From: Aristolochia californica
Taxonomy: Eukaryota > Streptophyta > Magnoliopsida > Piperales > Aristolochiaceae
NCBI GenBank assembly: GCA_029961685.1
Contig: JARWKL010000009.1
Coordinates: 13,263,237 to 13,327,236 of the forward strand
Length of the DNA: 64,000 bases
Direction: 5' to 3'
Below, piece by piece: positions 14,499 to 28,515 of this stretch (position 1 is its first letter; every line of letters begins with the position of its first letter). The translations under genes were made by a program, and so were the position numbers. Below the pieces are notes generated by a model, which made no database searches, was not told where the DNA came from, and worked only from the letters and a program-made list of their open reading frames with translations.

Positions 14499-15053
14499 AT
14501 CTCGTAGACAAAAAAGAGAATAGATGACAACGAAATAAAAATTTTAAAGTTTGTGTATGGAAAAAATTTGATAAGAAAGAGATATTTCTATACGTGCTTT
14601 AAAAAATGGATATGCATGCTAGAAACATCTTAAAGATGCAAATAACCTATGGATCCAAACATTTTAAAGAGAATAACAAACCGCTCATTGAATTCTCAAG
14701 TGAACGTGCAGTCGGATATCAACCGTGTTAAACAAGCCATTATTTTTCCCATTTACAAAAAGCTGACTTAACTATCATTGATGATTGTAAAGTGATTTAC
14801 CATGTGTAACGCGCCATATTTTTTTAAGGAATGACTTTTGGGTTGCGATTCAACACTCAGTTAAAATTCCCTCGCTTCCCCTTTTCCCGACGATTGCAAA
14901 ACCTGATATATAAAAACTAAAAAAAGGTTCAAATCCCTAAAAATTACAGAAACTTTTTGGAAATATCACTCTCTATAATTTTGCATTGTGGTTTTCCTTT
15001 TTAAATGTATACTTTTTTCCTAAATCAAAACGTGAGTTTTCACCTTTCCCTTC
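14499..15053 (+). repeat. Shortened monomer (555 bp)
   Basis: About 120 bp are missing. The segment GTATGGAAAAAATTT, normally followed by AAAGCAAT, is joined at about 14565-14569 to GATAAGAAAGAG. AATTT is found at both parental breakpoints. The missing part includes the CACACACCAC stretch and the ACAAAAGTTTTGT dyad. The rest of the unit is intact and carries the ACATCTTAAAG variant. Confidence 0.9.
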
Positions 15054-17747
15054 ATCTCGTAGACAAAACTGAGAATAGATGACAACGAAATGAAAATTTT
15101 AGACTTTGTGTATGGAAAAGATTTAAAGCAATAACAAACGTAAGTAAAAAAAATTTATTCACACACCACAAATGAACACAAAAGTTTTGTCATCCAAGTT
15201 TGGGAAATTCCACTAGATCAACAACCCCAATAGATTGGAATTTGATAAGAAAGAGATTTTTCTGCACATGCTTTAAAAAATGGATATGCATGCTTGAAAC
15301 ATGTTAAAGATGCAAATGACATATGGATCCAAACCTTTTAAAGAGAATAACAAACCGTTGAGTGAATTTTCAAGTGAACGTGCGGTGGGATATTTAACCG
15401 AGTCAAACAAGCCATTATTTTGCCCATTTACAAAAAGCTGACCCAACGATCATTGATGATTGTAAAGTGATTTATCATGCGTAACGCGCCATAGTTTTCT
15501 AAGGAATGACTTTTGGGATGGGATTCAACACTCAGTTAAAATTTCCTCGCCTAGCCTTTTCCCCACGATTGCAAAACCAGATATATAAAAACTAAAAAAA
15601 GGTTTAAATCCCTAAAAAATATAGAAACTTTTTGGGAATATCTCTTTCTATAATTTGCCATTGTGCATTTCCATTTTAGATGTTTACTTTTTTCTTAAAT
15701 AAAAACTTGAGTTTTCACTTCTCCCTTCATCTCATAGACAAAATAGAGAATAGATGACACCAAAATGAAAATTTTAGAGTTTGTCTGTGGAAAAAATTTA
15801 AAGCAATAGAAAACGTAAGTAAAGAAAATTTATTCACACACCAGAAATGAACAGAAATGTTTTGTCATCCAAGTTTGGGAAATTCCACTAGTAGAACAAC
15901 CCAATAGCTTGGAATTTGATAAGAAAGAGATATTTCTACAGATGCTTTAAAAACTAGATATGCATGCTTGAAACATGTTAAAGATGCAAATGACCTATGG
16001 ATCCAAACCTTTTAAAGAGAATAACAAACCGCTCATCGAATTCTCAGGTGAACGTGCAATGGGATATTTAACCAAGTCAAACAAGCCATTATTTTGCCCA
16101 TTTACAAAAAACTGGCCTAATGATCATTGATGATTGTAAAGTGATTTATCATGCGTAACGGGCCTTATTTTTGTAAGGAATGACTTTTGTGTTGGGATTC
16201 AACACTCGGTTAAAATTTCCTCGCCTATCCTTTTCCCGACGATTGCAAAATCTGATGTATAAAAACTAAAAAGAGGTTTAAATCCCTAAAAATTACAGAA
16301 ACTTTTTGGAAATATCTCTCTGTATAATTTTGCATTGTGCATTTCCATTTTAGATGTATACGTTTTTCTTAAATCAAAACATGAGTTTTCACTATTCCCT
16401 TCATCTCGTAGACAAAACAGAGAATAGATGACAACGAAATGAAAATTTTAGAGTTTGTGTATGGAAAAAATTTAAGGCAATAAAAAACGTAAGTAAAGAA
16501 AATTTATTCACACACCACAAATGAACACAAAAGTTTTGTCATCCAAGTTTGGGAAATTCCCCTAGATCAACAACCTCAATAGATTGGAATTTGATAAGAA
16601 AGAGATTTTTCTACACATGTTTTAAAAATTGGATATGCATGCTTGAAACATGTTAAAGATGCAAATGATGGATCCAAACCATTTACAGAGAATAACAAAC
16701 CGCTCATTGAATTCTCAAGTGAACGTCCGATGGGAAATTTAATTGACTCAAACAAGCCATTATTTTGCCCATTTACAAAAAGCTGACCCAACGACCATTG
16801 ATGATTGTAAAGTGATTTATCATGCGTAACGGGCCATATTTTTGTAGGGAATGAATTTTGGTTTGGGATTCAACACTCAGTTAAAATTTCCTTGCCTCCC
16901 CTTTTCCTGACCATTGCAAAATCTGATATATAAAAACTAAAAAAATGTTTAAATCCCTAAAAAATACAGAAACTTTTTGGGAATATCTCTTTCAATAATT
17001 TTCAATTGTGCATTTCCATTTTGGATGTATAATTTTTTCTTAAATCAAAACTTGAGTTTTCACTTTGCCCTTCATCTCGTAGACAAAACAGAGAATAGAT
17101 GACAACGAAATGAAAATTTTAGACTATGTGTTTGGAAAAAATTTAAAGCAATAACAAACGTAAGTAAAGAAAATTTTTTCACACACCACAAATGAACACA
17201 AAAGTTTTGTCATCCAAGTTTTGGAAATTCCACTAGATCAACAACCTCAATAGATTGGAATTTGATAAGAAAGAGATTTTTCTACACATGTTTTAAAAAA
17301 TGGATATGCATGCTTGAAACATGTTAAAGATGCAAATGACCTATGGATCCAAACCTTTTAAAGAGAATAACAAACCGCTCATTGAATTCTCAAGTGAACG
17401 TGCGGTAGGATATTTAATCGACTCAAACAAGCCATTATTTTGCCCATTTAGTAAAAGTTGACCCAACGACCATTGATGATTGTAAAGTGATTTATCATAC
17501 GTAACGGGCCATATTTTTGTATGGAATAACTTTTGGGTTGGGATTCAAGACTCAGTTAAAAGTCCTTCGCCTCTCCTTTTCCCGACGATTGGAAAACCTG
17601 ATATATAAAAACTAAAAAGAGGTTTATATCAATAAAAATTACAGAACATTTTTGGAAATATATCCCTCTATAATTTTTCATTGTGTATTTCCATTTAAGA
17701 TATATATATTTTTCTTAAATCAAACTTGAGTTTTCACTTTTCCCTTC
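15054..17747 (+). repeat. Regular monomers
   Basis: Landmarks at 15054, 15729, 16403 and 17074; intervals 675, 674, 671 and 674. The unit at 16403 has lost four bases where others read AATGACCTATGG, giving AATGATGGATCC near 16668. The unit at 23128 has the same loss plus the shared GGCAATAAAAAACG variant, so the two descend from one copy. The unit at 15729 belongs to the TACAGATGC variant class. Confidence 0.9.
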
Positions 17748-20445
17748 ATCTCGTAGACAAAAAAGAAAATAGATGACAACGAAATGAAAATTTTAGACTT
17801 CGTGTATGGAAAAAATTTAAAGCATTAAAAAATGTAAGTAAAGAAAATTTATTCACACACCACAAATGAACACAAAAGTTTTGTCATCCAAGTTTGGGAA
17901 ATTCCACAAGTTCAACATCCCCAATAGCTTGGAATTTGATAAGAAAGCGATTTTTCTGCACATGCTTTAAAAAATAGATATGCATGCTTCAAACACGTTA
18001 AAGATGCAAATGACCTATGGATCCAAATGTTTTAATGAGAATAAAAAATTGCTGATTAAATTCTCAAGTGAATGTGCAGTAGGATATTTAACCGAGTCAA
18101 ACAAGCCATTATTTTGCCCATTTACAAAAAGTTGACCTAACGATCATTGATGATTGTAAAGTGATTTATCATGCGTAACGGGCCATATTTTTTGTAAGGA
18201 AAGAATTTTGGGTTGGGATTCAACACTCAGTCAAAATTCCCTCGCCTGTCCTTTTCCCGACGATTGCAAAATCTGATGTATAAAAAGTAAAAAGAGGTTT
18301 AAATCCCTAAAATTTACAGAAACTTTTTGGAAATATCTCTCTGTATTTGTGCATTGTGCATTTCCATTTTAGATGTATGCATTTTTCTTGAATTAAAACT
18401 TGTGTTTTCCCTATTGCCTACATCTCGTAGACAAAAAAGATAATAGATGACAACGAAATGAAAATTTCAGAGTTTGTGTATGGAAAAAATTTAAAGCAAT
18501 GACAAACGTAAGTAAAGAAAATTTATTCACACACCAAAAATGAACACAAAGTTTTGTCATCCAAGTTTTGGAAATTCCTCTAGATCAACAACCTCAATAG
18601 ATTGGAATTTGATAAGAAAGAGATTTTTCTACACATGTTTTAAAAAATGGATATGCATGCTTGAAACATGTTAAAGATGCAAATGACCTATGGATCCAAA
18701 CCTTTTAAAGAGAATTACAAACCGCTCATTGAATTCTTAAGTGAACGTCCGGTGGGATATTTAATCGACTCAAACAAGCCATTATTTTGCCCATTTACAA
18801 AAAGCTGACCCAACGACCATTGATGATTGTAAAGCGATTTATCATGCGTAATGGGCCATATTTTTGTAAGGAATCACTTTTGGGTTGGGATTCAACACTC
18901 AGTTAAAAGTCCTTCGCCTCCCCTTTTCCCGACGATTGGAAAACCTGATATGTAAAAACTTAAAAGAGGTTTATATCAATAAAAATTACAGAAAATTTTT
19001 GGAAATATATCTCTCTATAATTTTGCATTGTGCATTTCCATATAAGATATATACTTTTTTCTTAAATCAAACTTGAGTTTTCACTTTTCCCTTCATCTCG
19101 TAGACAAAAAAGAGAATACATGACAACGAAATGAAAATTTTAGACTTTGTGTATGGAAAAAATTTAAAGCATTAAAAAACGTAAGTAAAAAAAATATTTT
19201 CACACACCACAAATGAACACAAAAGTTTTGTCATCCAAGTTTGGGAAATTCCACAAGTTCAACAACCCCAATAGCTTGGAATTTGAAAAGAAAGAGATTT
19301 TTCTGCACATGCTTTAAAAAATGGATATGCATGTTTCAAACATGTTAAAGATGCAAATGACCTATGGATCCAATTGTTTTAATGAAAATAAAAAATTGCT
19401 GATTAAATTCTCAAGGGAATGTGCAGTATGATATTTAACCGAGTCAAACAAGCCATTATTTTGCCCATTTACGAAAAGTTGACCTAACGATCATTGATGA
19501 TTGTAAAGTGATTTATCATGTGTAACAGGCCATATTTTTTGTAAGGAAAGAATTTTGGGTTGGGATTCAACACTCGGTTAAAATTCCCTCGCCTGTCCTT
19601 TTCCCGACGATTGCAAAATCTAATGTATAAAAAGTAAAAAGAGGTTTAAATCCCTAAAATTTACAGAAACTTTCTGGAAATATCTCTCTCTGTATTTGTG
19701 CATTGTGCATTTCCATTTTAGATGTATGCATTTTTCTTAAATTAAAAATTGAGTTTTCCCTTTTCCCTACATCTCGTAGACAAAAAAGACAATAGATGAC
19801 AACGAAATGAAAATTTCAGAGTTTTTGTATGGAAAAAATTTAAAGCAATGACAAACGTAAGTAAAGAAAATTTATTCACACACCAAAAATGAACACAAAA
19901 GTTTTGTCATCCATGTTTGGGAAATTCCTCTAGATCAACAACCTCAATAGATTGGAATTTGATAAGAAAGAGATTTTTCTACACATGCTTTAAAAAATGG
20001 ATATGCTTGCTTCAAACATGTTAAAGATGCAAATAACCTATGGATCCTAACCTTTTAAAGAGAATAACAAACCGCTCAATGAATTCTCAAGTGAAAGTGC
20101 GGTGAGATGTTAAACCCAATCAAACAAGCAATAATTTAGCCCATTTACAAAAAGCTGACCCGATGATCATTGATGATTGTAAAGTGATTTATCATGCGTG
20201 ACAGACCATATTTTTGTAGGGAATGACTTTTTGGTAGGGATTCAACACTCAGTTAAAATTTCCTCGCCTCCCCTTTTCCCTACGATTGCAAAACCTGATA
20301 TATAAAAACTAACAAAAGGTTTAAATCCCTAAAAAATACAGAAACTTTTTGGGAATATCTCTTTCTATAATTTTCCATTGTGCATTTCCATTTTAGATGT
20401 ATACTTTTTTCTTAAATCAAAACTTGAGTTTTCACTTTTCCCTTC
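17748..20445 (+). repeat. Tandem duplication of a two-monomer block
   Basis: Landmarks at 17748, 18422, 19095 and 19771. Unit 17748 pairs with 19095 and unit 18422 with 19771, at a distance of 1,347-1,349 bp. Shared private variants include AAATCAAACTT (one A lost), GCATTAAAAAA, CCACAAGTTCAACA, a TTTTAATGA change where others have TTTTAAAGA, and AAAATTTCAGAG. Homology starts near 17550/18900 and fades after about 20000. The front of unit 17748 also matches the unit at 8476 (AGATATATA.., TTCGTGTATGG), about 9.27 kb to the left. Confidence 0.87.
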
Positions 20446-23400
20446 ATCTCGTAGACAAACTAGAGAATAGATGACACCGAAATGAAAATTTTAGAGTTTG
20501 TGTATGGAAAAAAATTGAAGCAATAAAAAACGTATGTAAAGAAAATTTATTCATACACCACAAATGAACTCAAATGTTTTGTCATCCAAGTTTGGGAAAT
20601 TTCACTAGTACAACAACTCCAATGGCTTGGAATTTGATAAGAAAGAGATATTTCTACAGATGCTTTAAAAAATCGATATGCATGCTTGAAACATGTTAAG
20701 GATGCAAATGACCTATGGATCCAAACCTTTTAAAGAAAATAAAAAATTGCTCACTAAATTCTCAAGTGAACGTGCGGTGGGATATTTAAACGAGTCAAAC
20801 AAGCATTATTTTGCTCATTTAAGAAAAGCTGACCTAATGATCATTGATAATTGTAAAGTGATTTCTCATGCGCAACGGGCCTTATTTTCTTAAGGAATGA
20901 ATTTTGGGTCGGGATTCAACACTCAGGTAAAATTCCCTCGCCTGTCCTTTTTTCGACGATTGCGAAACCTGATATATAAAAACAAAAAAGAGGTTTAAAT
21001 CCCTAAAAATTACATAAATCTTTTGGAAATATTGTGCGTTGTGCATTTCCATTTTAGATGTATACATTTTTCTTAAAACAAAACTTGAGTTTTCACTTTT
21101 CCCTTCATCTCGTAGACAAAAACAAGAATAGATGATAACAAAATGAAAATTTTAGACTTTGCGTATGGAAAAATTTTAAAGCAATAACAAAAGTAAGTAA
21201 AGAAAATTTATTCACACACCACAAATGAACACAAAAGTTTTGTGATCCAAGTTCGGGAAATTCCAGTAGATCAACAACCCCAATAGATTGGAATTTGAAA
21301 GAAAGAGATTTTTCTACACATGCTTTAAAAATTGATATGCACGTTTGGAACATGTTAAAGATGCAAATGACCTATGGATCCAAACCTTTTAAAGAGAATA
21401 ACAAACCGCTCATTGAATTTTCAAGTGAACATGCGGTGGGATATTTAACCGAGTCACACAAGCCATTATTTTGCCCATTTGCAAAAAGCTGACCGAACGA
21501 TCATTGATTATTGTAAAGTGATTTATCATTTGTAACGGGCCATATTTGTGTATGGAATCACTTTTGGGTTGGTATTCAACACTCAGTTAAAATGCCTTCG
21601 CCTCCCCTTCTCCCGACGATTGCAAAACCTGATATATAAAAACTAAAAAGAGGTTTAATCCCCTAAAAATTACAGAAACATTTTGGAATTATATCTCTCT
21701 AAAAATTTCCATTGTGCATTTCCATTTAAGATGTATACTTTTTTCTTAAATCAAAACTTGAGTTTTCAGTTTTCCCTTCATCTCGTAGACAAAAAAGAGA
21801 ATAGATGACAACGAAATGAAAATTTTAGACTTTGTTTAAGGAAAAAATTTAATGCAATAACAAACGTAAGTAAAGGAAATTTTTCCACACACCACAAATG
21901 AACCCAAAAGTTTTGTCATCCAAGTTTGGGAAATTCCACTAGTACAACAACCCCAATAGATTGGAATTTGATAAGAAAGAGATATTTCTACACATGCTTT
22001 AAAAAATGGATACGCATGCTTGAAACATCTTAAAGATGCAAATAACCTATGGATCCAAACATTTTAAAGAGAATAACAAACCGCTCATTGAATTCTCAAG
22101 TGAACGTGCGGTCGGATATTCAACCGAGTCAAACAAGCCATTATTTTGCCCATTTACAAAAAGCAGACTTAATGATCATTGATGATTGTAAAGTGATTTA
22201 TCATGCGTAACGGGCCATATTTTTGTAAGGAATGACTTTTGGGTTGCGATTCAACACTCAGTTAAAATTCCCTCGCCTCCCCTTTCCCGACGATTGCAAA
22301 ACCTGATATATAAAAACTAAAAAGGGGTTTAAATCACTAAAAATTACAGAAAATTTTTGGAAATATCTCTCTCTGTATTTGTGCGTTGTGCATTTCCATT
22401 TTAGATGTATACATTTTTCTTAAAAAAAACATGAGTTATCACTTTTCCCTTCATCTCGTAGACAAAAATGAGAATAGATGATAACGAAATGAAAATTTTA
22501 GACTGTGCGCATGGAAAAAATTTAAAGCAATTACAAAAGTAAGTAAAGAAAATTTATTCACACACCACAAATGAACACAAAAGTTTTGTCATCCAAGTTT
22601 GGGAAATTCCACTAGATCAACAACCCTAATAGATTGGAATTTGATAAGAAAGAGATTTTTCTACACATGCTTTAAAAAATGGATATGCATGTATGAAACA
22701 TGTTAAAGATGCAAATGACCAACGGATCCAAACCTTTTAAAGAGAAGAACAAACCGCTCATTGAATTCTCAAGTGAACATGTGGTGGGATATTTAACCGA
22801 GTCAAAACAGCCTTTATTTTGCCCATTTAGAAAAAGCTGACCGAACGATCATTGATGATTGTAAAGTGATTTATCATGCGTAATGGGCCATATTTTTGTA
22901 TGGAATGCCTTTTGGGTTGGGATTCAACACTCAGTTAAAATTCCTTCGCCTCCCCTTTTTCCGACGATTGCAAAACCTGACATACAAAAACTAAAAAGAG
23001 GTTTAAATTCCTAAAAATTGCAGAAACTTTTTGGAAATATATCTCTCTATAATTTTGCATTGTGCATTTCCATTTAAGATGTATACTTTTTTATTAAATC
23101 AAAACTTGAGTTTTCACTTTTCCCTTCATCTCGTAGACAAAACAGAGAATCGATGACAACGAAATGAAAATTTTAGAGTTTGTGTATGGAAAAAATTTAA
23201 GGCAATAAAAAACGTAAGTAAAGAAAATTTATTCACACACCACAAATGAACACAAAAGTTTTGTCATCCAAGTTTGGGAAATTCCACTAGATCAACAACC
23301 TCAATAGATTGGAATTTGATAAGAAAGAGATTTTTCTACACATGTTTTAAAAAATGGATATGCATGCTTGAAACATGTTAAAGATGCAAATGATGGATCC

Positions 23401-26400
23401 AAACCATTTAAAGATAATAACAAACCGCTCATTGAATTCTCAATTGAACCTGCGGTGGGATATTTAATTGAGTAAAGCAAGCCATTATTTTGCCCATTTA
23501 CAAAAAGCTGACCCAACGATCATGGATGATTGTAAAGCGATTTATCATGCGTAACGGGCCATATTTTTGTAGGGAATGACTTTTGGGTTGGGATTCAACA
23601 CTCAGTTAAAATTTCCTCACCTCCCCTTTTCCCGACCATTGCAAATCCAGATATATAAAAACTAAAAAATGTTTAAATCCCCAAAATATACAGAAACTTT
23701 TTGGGAATATCTCTTTCTATAATTTTCAATTGTGCATTTCCATTTTAGATGTATAATTTTTTCTTAAATCAAAACTTGAGTTTTCTCTTTTCCCTTCATC
23801 TCGTAGACAAAACGGAGAATAGATGACAACGAAATGAAAATTTTAGAGTTTGTGTATGGAAAAAATTTAAAGCAATAAAAAACGTAACTAATGGAAATTT
23901 TTTCACACACCATAAATGAACACAAATGTTTTGTCATCCAATTTTGGGAAATTCTACTAGATCAACAACCTCAATAGATTGGAAATTGATAAGAAAGAGA
24001 TTTTTCTACACATGCTTTAAAAAATGAATATGCATGCTTGAAACATGTTAAAGATGCAAATGACCTATGGATCCCAACCTTTTAAGGAGAATAAGAAACC
24101 GCTCATTGAATTTTCAAGTGAACGTGCGGTGGGATATTTAACCGAGTGAAACAAGCCATTATTTTGCCCATTTACAAAAAGCTGACCCAACGATCATTGA
24201 TGATTGTAAAGTGATTCATCATGCGTAACGGGCCATATTTTTGTAAGGAATGACTTTTTGGATGGGATTCAACACTCAGTTAAAATTTCCTCGCCTAGCC
24301 TTTTCCCGACGATTGCAAAACCAGATATATAAAAACTAAAAAAAGGTTGAAATCCCTAAAAAATACAGCTTTTATGGAATATCTCTTTCAATAATTTTCC
24401 GTTGTGCATTTCCATTTTAGATGTATACTTTTTTCTTAAATCAAAACTTGATTTTTCACTTTTCCCTTCATCTCGTAGACAAAACAGAGAATAGATGACA
24501 CAAAAATGAAAATTTTAGAGTTTGTGTATGGAAAAAATTTAAATCAATATAAAACGTAAGTAAAGAAAATATATTCACACACCACAAATGAACACAAAAT
24601 ATTTTGTCATCCAAGTTTGGAAAATTTCACTAGTACAACAACCCAATAGCTTGGAATTTGATAAGAAAGAGATATTTTTACAGATTCTTTAAAAAATGGA
24701 TATGCATGCTTGAAACTTGTTAAAGATACAAATGACCTATGGATCCAAACCTTTTAAAGAAAACAACAAACCGCTCATTGAATTCTCAGGTGAACGTGTG
24801 GTGGGATATTTAACCGAGTCAAACAAGCCATTATTTTGCCCATTTACAAAAAACTGACCTAACGATCATTGATGATTGTAAAGTGATTTACATGCGTAAT
24901 GGGCCTAATTTTTTTAAGGAATGACTTTTGGGACTGGATTCAACACTCAGTTAAAATTCCCTCGCCTCTCCTTTTCTTGACGATTGCAAAACCTGATATA
25001 TAAAAACTGAAAAGAAGTTTAAATCCCAAAAAATTATAGAAACGTTTTGGAAATATCACTCTCTATATTTGTGCATTGTGCATTTCCATTTTAGACGTAA
25101 ACATTTTTCTTTAATCAAAACTTTAGTTTTCACTTTTCCCTTCATCTCGTAGACAAAAAAGAGAATAGATGACAACGAAATGTAAATTTTAGAGTTTGTG
25201 AATGGAAAAAATTTAAAGCAATAACAAACATAAGTAAAATTTATTCACACACCACATATGAACACAAAAGTTTTGTCATCCAAGTTTGGGAAATTCCATT
25301 AGATCAACAACCCCAATAGATTGGAATTTGATAAGAAAGAGATTTTTCTACACATGCTTAGAAAAATAGATATGCATGCTTGGAACATGTTAAAGATGCA
25401 AATGACCTATGGATCCAAACCTTTTAAAGAGAATAACAAACCACACATTGAATTCTCAAGTGAACATGGGTTGGGATATTTAATCGAGTCAAACCAGCCA
25501 TTATTTTGCCCATTTACAAAAAACTGACCTAACGATCATTGTTGATTGTAAGGTGATTTATCATGCGTAACGGGCCATATTTTTGTAAGGATTCACTTTT
25601 GGGTTGGGATTCAACACTCAGTTAAAATTCCTTCGCCTCCCCTTTTCCCGACGATTGCAAAACCTGATATATAAAAACTAAAAAGAGGTTTAAATCCCTA
25701 AAAATTACAGAAACTTTTTGGAAATATATCTCTCTATAATTTTTCATTGTGCATTTCCATTTAAGATGTATACTTTTTTCTTAACTCAAAACTTGAGTTT
25801 TCACTTTTCCCTTCATCTCTTAGACAAAACAGAGAATAGATGGCATCAAAATGAAAATTTTAGACTTTGTGTATGGAAAAAATTTAAAGCAATAAATAAC
25901 GTAAGTAAAGAAAATTTATTCACACACCACAAATGAACACAAAAGTTTTGTCATCCAAGTTTGGGAAATTCCACTAGAACAACAACCCCAATAGCTTGGA
26001 ATTTGATAAGAAAGAGATATTTCTACACATGCTTTAAAAAATGGATATGCATGCTTGAAACATTTTAAAGATGCAAATGACCTATGGATCCAAACCTTTT
26101 AAAGAGAATAAAAAGTTGCTCATTACATTATCAAGTGAACGTGCAGTGGGATATTTAACCGAGTCAAACAAGCCTTTATTTTGCCCATTTACAAAAAGCT
26201 AATCTAACGATCAATGATGATTGTAAACTGATTTATCTTGCGTAACGGGCCATATTTTTGTAAGGAATGACTTTTTGGTTGGGATTCAACACTCAGTTAA
26301 AATTCCCTCACCTCCCCTTTTCTCAACGATTGCAAAACCTGATATATACAAACTAAAAAGAGGTTTAAATACCTAAAAATTACGGAAACTTTTTAGAAAT

Positions 26401-28515
26401 ATCTCTCTCCATATTTGTGCATTGTGCATTTCCATTTTGGATGTGTACATTTTTCTTAAATCAAAAATTGAGTTTTCAGTTTTTCCTTTATCTCGTAGAC
26501 AAAAAAGATAATAGATGACAACGAAATGAAAATTTTAGACTTTGTGTATGGAGAAAATTTAAAGCAATATCAAACGTAAGTAAAGAAAATTTATTCACAC
26601 AATACAAATGAACACAAAAGTTTTGTCATCCAAGTTTGGGAAATTCCACTAGTTCAACAACCCCAATAGATTGGAATTTAATAAGAAATAGATTTTTCTC
26701 CACATGCTTTAAAAAATGGATATGCGTGCTTGGAACATGTTAAAGATGCAAATGACCTATGGATCCAAACCTTTTAAAAAGAATAACAAACCGCTCATTG
26801 AATTCTCAAGTGAACGTGCGGTGGGATATTTAACCGAGTCAAACAAGCCATTATTTTGCCCATTTACAAAAACCTGACCTAACGATCATTGATGATTGTA
26901 AAGTAATTTATCAAGCGTAATGGGCCATATTTTTGTAAGGAATGACTTTTGGGTTGGGATTTAACACTCAGTTAAAATTCTCTCGCCTCCCCTTTTCCAC
27001 GACGATTGCAAAACCTGATATATAAAAACTAAAAAGAGATTTAAATCCTTAAAAATTAAAGAAATGTTTTGGAAATATCTCTCTCTATAATTTTGCATTG
27101 TGCATTTCCATTTTAGATGTATACTTTTTTCTTAAATCAAAACCTGAGTTTTCACTTCTCCCTTCATCTCGTAGACAAAACAGAGAATAGATGACAACGA
27201 AATGAAAATTTTAGACTTTGTGTATGGAGAAAAATTAAAGATATAAAAAATGTAAGTAAATAAAATTTATTCACACAATACAATTGAACACAAAAGTATT
27301 GTCATCTAATTTTTGGAAATTCCATTAGTACAACATCCCCAATAGCTTGGAAATTGATAAGAAAGAGATTTTTCTACACATGCTTTAAAAAATGGATATG
27401 CACGCTTGAAACATGTTAAAGATGCAAATGACCTATGGATCCAAACCTTTTAAAAATAATAACAAACCGCTCATTGAATTCTCAAGTGAACGTGCGGTGG
27501 GATATTTAACCGAGTCAAACAAGCCATTATTTTGCCCATTTACAAAAATCTGACCTAAAGATCATTGATGACTGTAAACTGATTTATCATGCATAACGGG
27601 CCATATTTTTGTAACGAATGACTTTTTGGTTGGGATTCAACACTCAGTTAAAATTCTCTCGCCTCCCCTTTTCTCGACGATTGCAAAACCTGATATATAA
27701 AAACTAAAAAGAGGTTTAAATCCCAAAAAATTACAAAACTTTTTTGGAAATATCTCTCTCCATATTTGTGCATTGTGCATTTTCATTTTAGATGTGTACA
27801 TTTTTATTAAATCAAAAATTGAGTTTTCACTTTTTCCTTCATCTCGTAGACAAAAAAGAGAATATATGACAACGAAATGAAAATTTTAGACTTTGTGTGT
27901 GGAAAAGTTTTAAAGCAATAGCAAACATAAGTAAAGAAAATTTATTCCCACACCACAAATGAACACAAAAGTTTTGTCATCCAAGTTTGGGAAATTCCAC
28001 TAGATCAACAACCCCAATAGATTTGAATTTGATAAGAAAGTGATATTTCTACACAAGCTTTAAAAAATGGATACGCATGCTTGAAACACGTTAAAGATGC
28101 AAATGACCTATGGATCCAAACCTTTTCAAGAGAATTACAAACCGCTCATTGAATTCTCAAGTGAATGTGTGGTGGGATATTTAGTCGAGTCAAACAAACC
28201 ATTATTTTGCCCATTTACAAAAATCTGACCCAATGATCATTGATGATTGCAAAGTGATTTATCATGCGTAACGGGCCATATTTATGTAATTAATGACTTT
28301 TGGGTTAGGATTCAACACTCAATTAAAATTCCCTCGGCTCCCCTTTTCCCGACGATTGCAAAACTTTATATATAAAAACTAAAAAGAGGTTTAAATCCCA
28401 AAAATTTATAGAAACTTTTTTGAAATATCTCTCTCTATAATTTTCCATTGTGCATTTCCATTTTAGATGTATACATTTTTCTTAAATCAAAACTTGAGTT
28501 TACACTTTTCCCTTC
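20446..28515 (+). repeat. Regular monomers
   Basis: Landmarks at 20446, 21107, 21780, 22453, 23128, 23798, 24470, 25144, 25815, 26490, 27166 and 27841; intervals 661, 673, 673, 675, 670, 672, 674, 671, 675, 676, 675 and 675. The 661-bp interval lacks about 14 bp of the CTCTCTCT segment near 21030. Units at 21107 and 22453 (1,346 bp apart) share GATGATAAC variants that are also in 7801. Units 16403/17074 and 23128/23798 form corresponding pairs, both with TTTTCAATTGTGC. No non-satellite sequence is seen. Confidence 0.9.
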
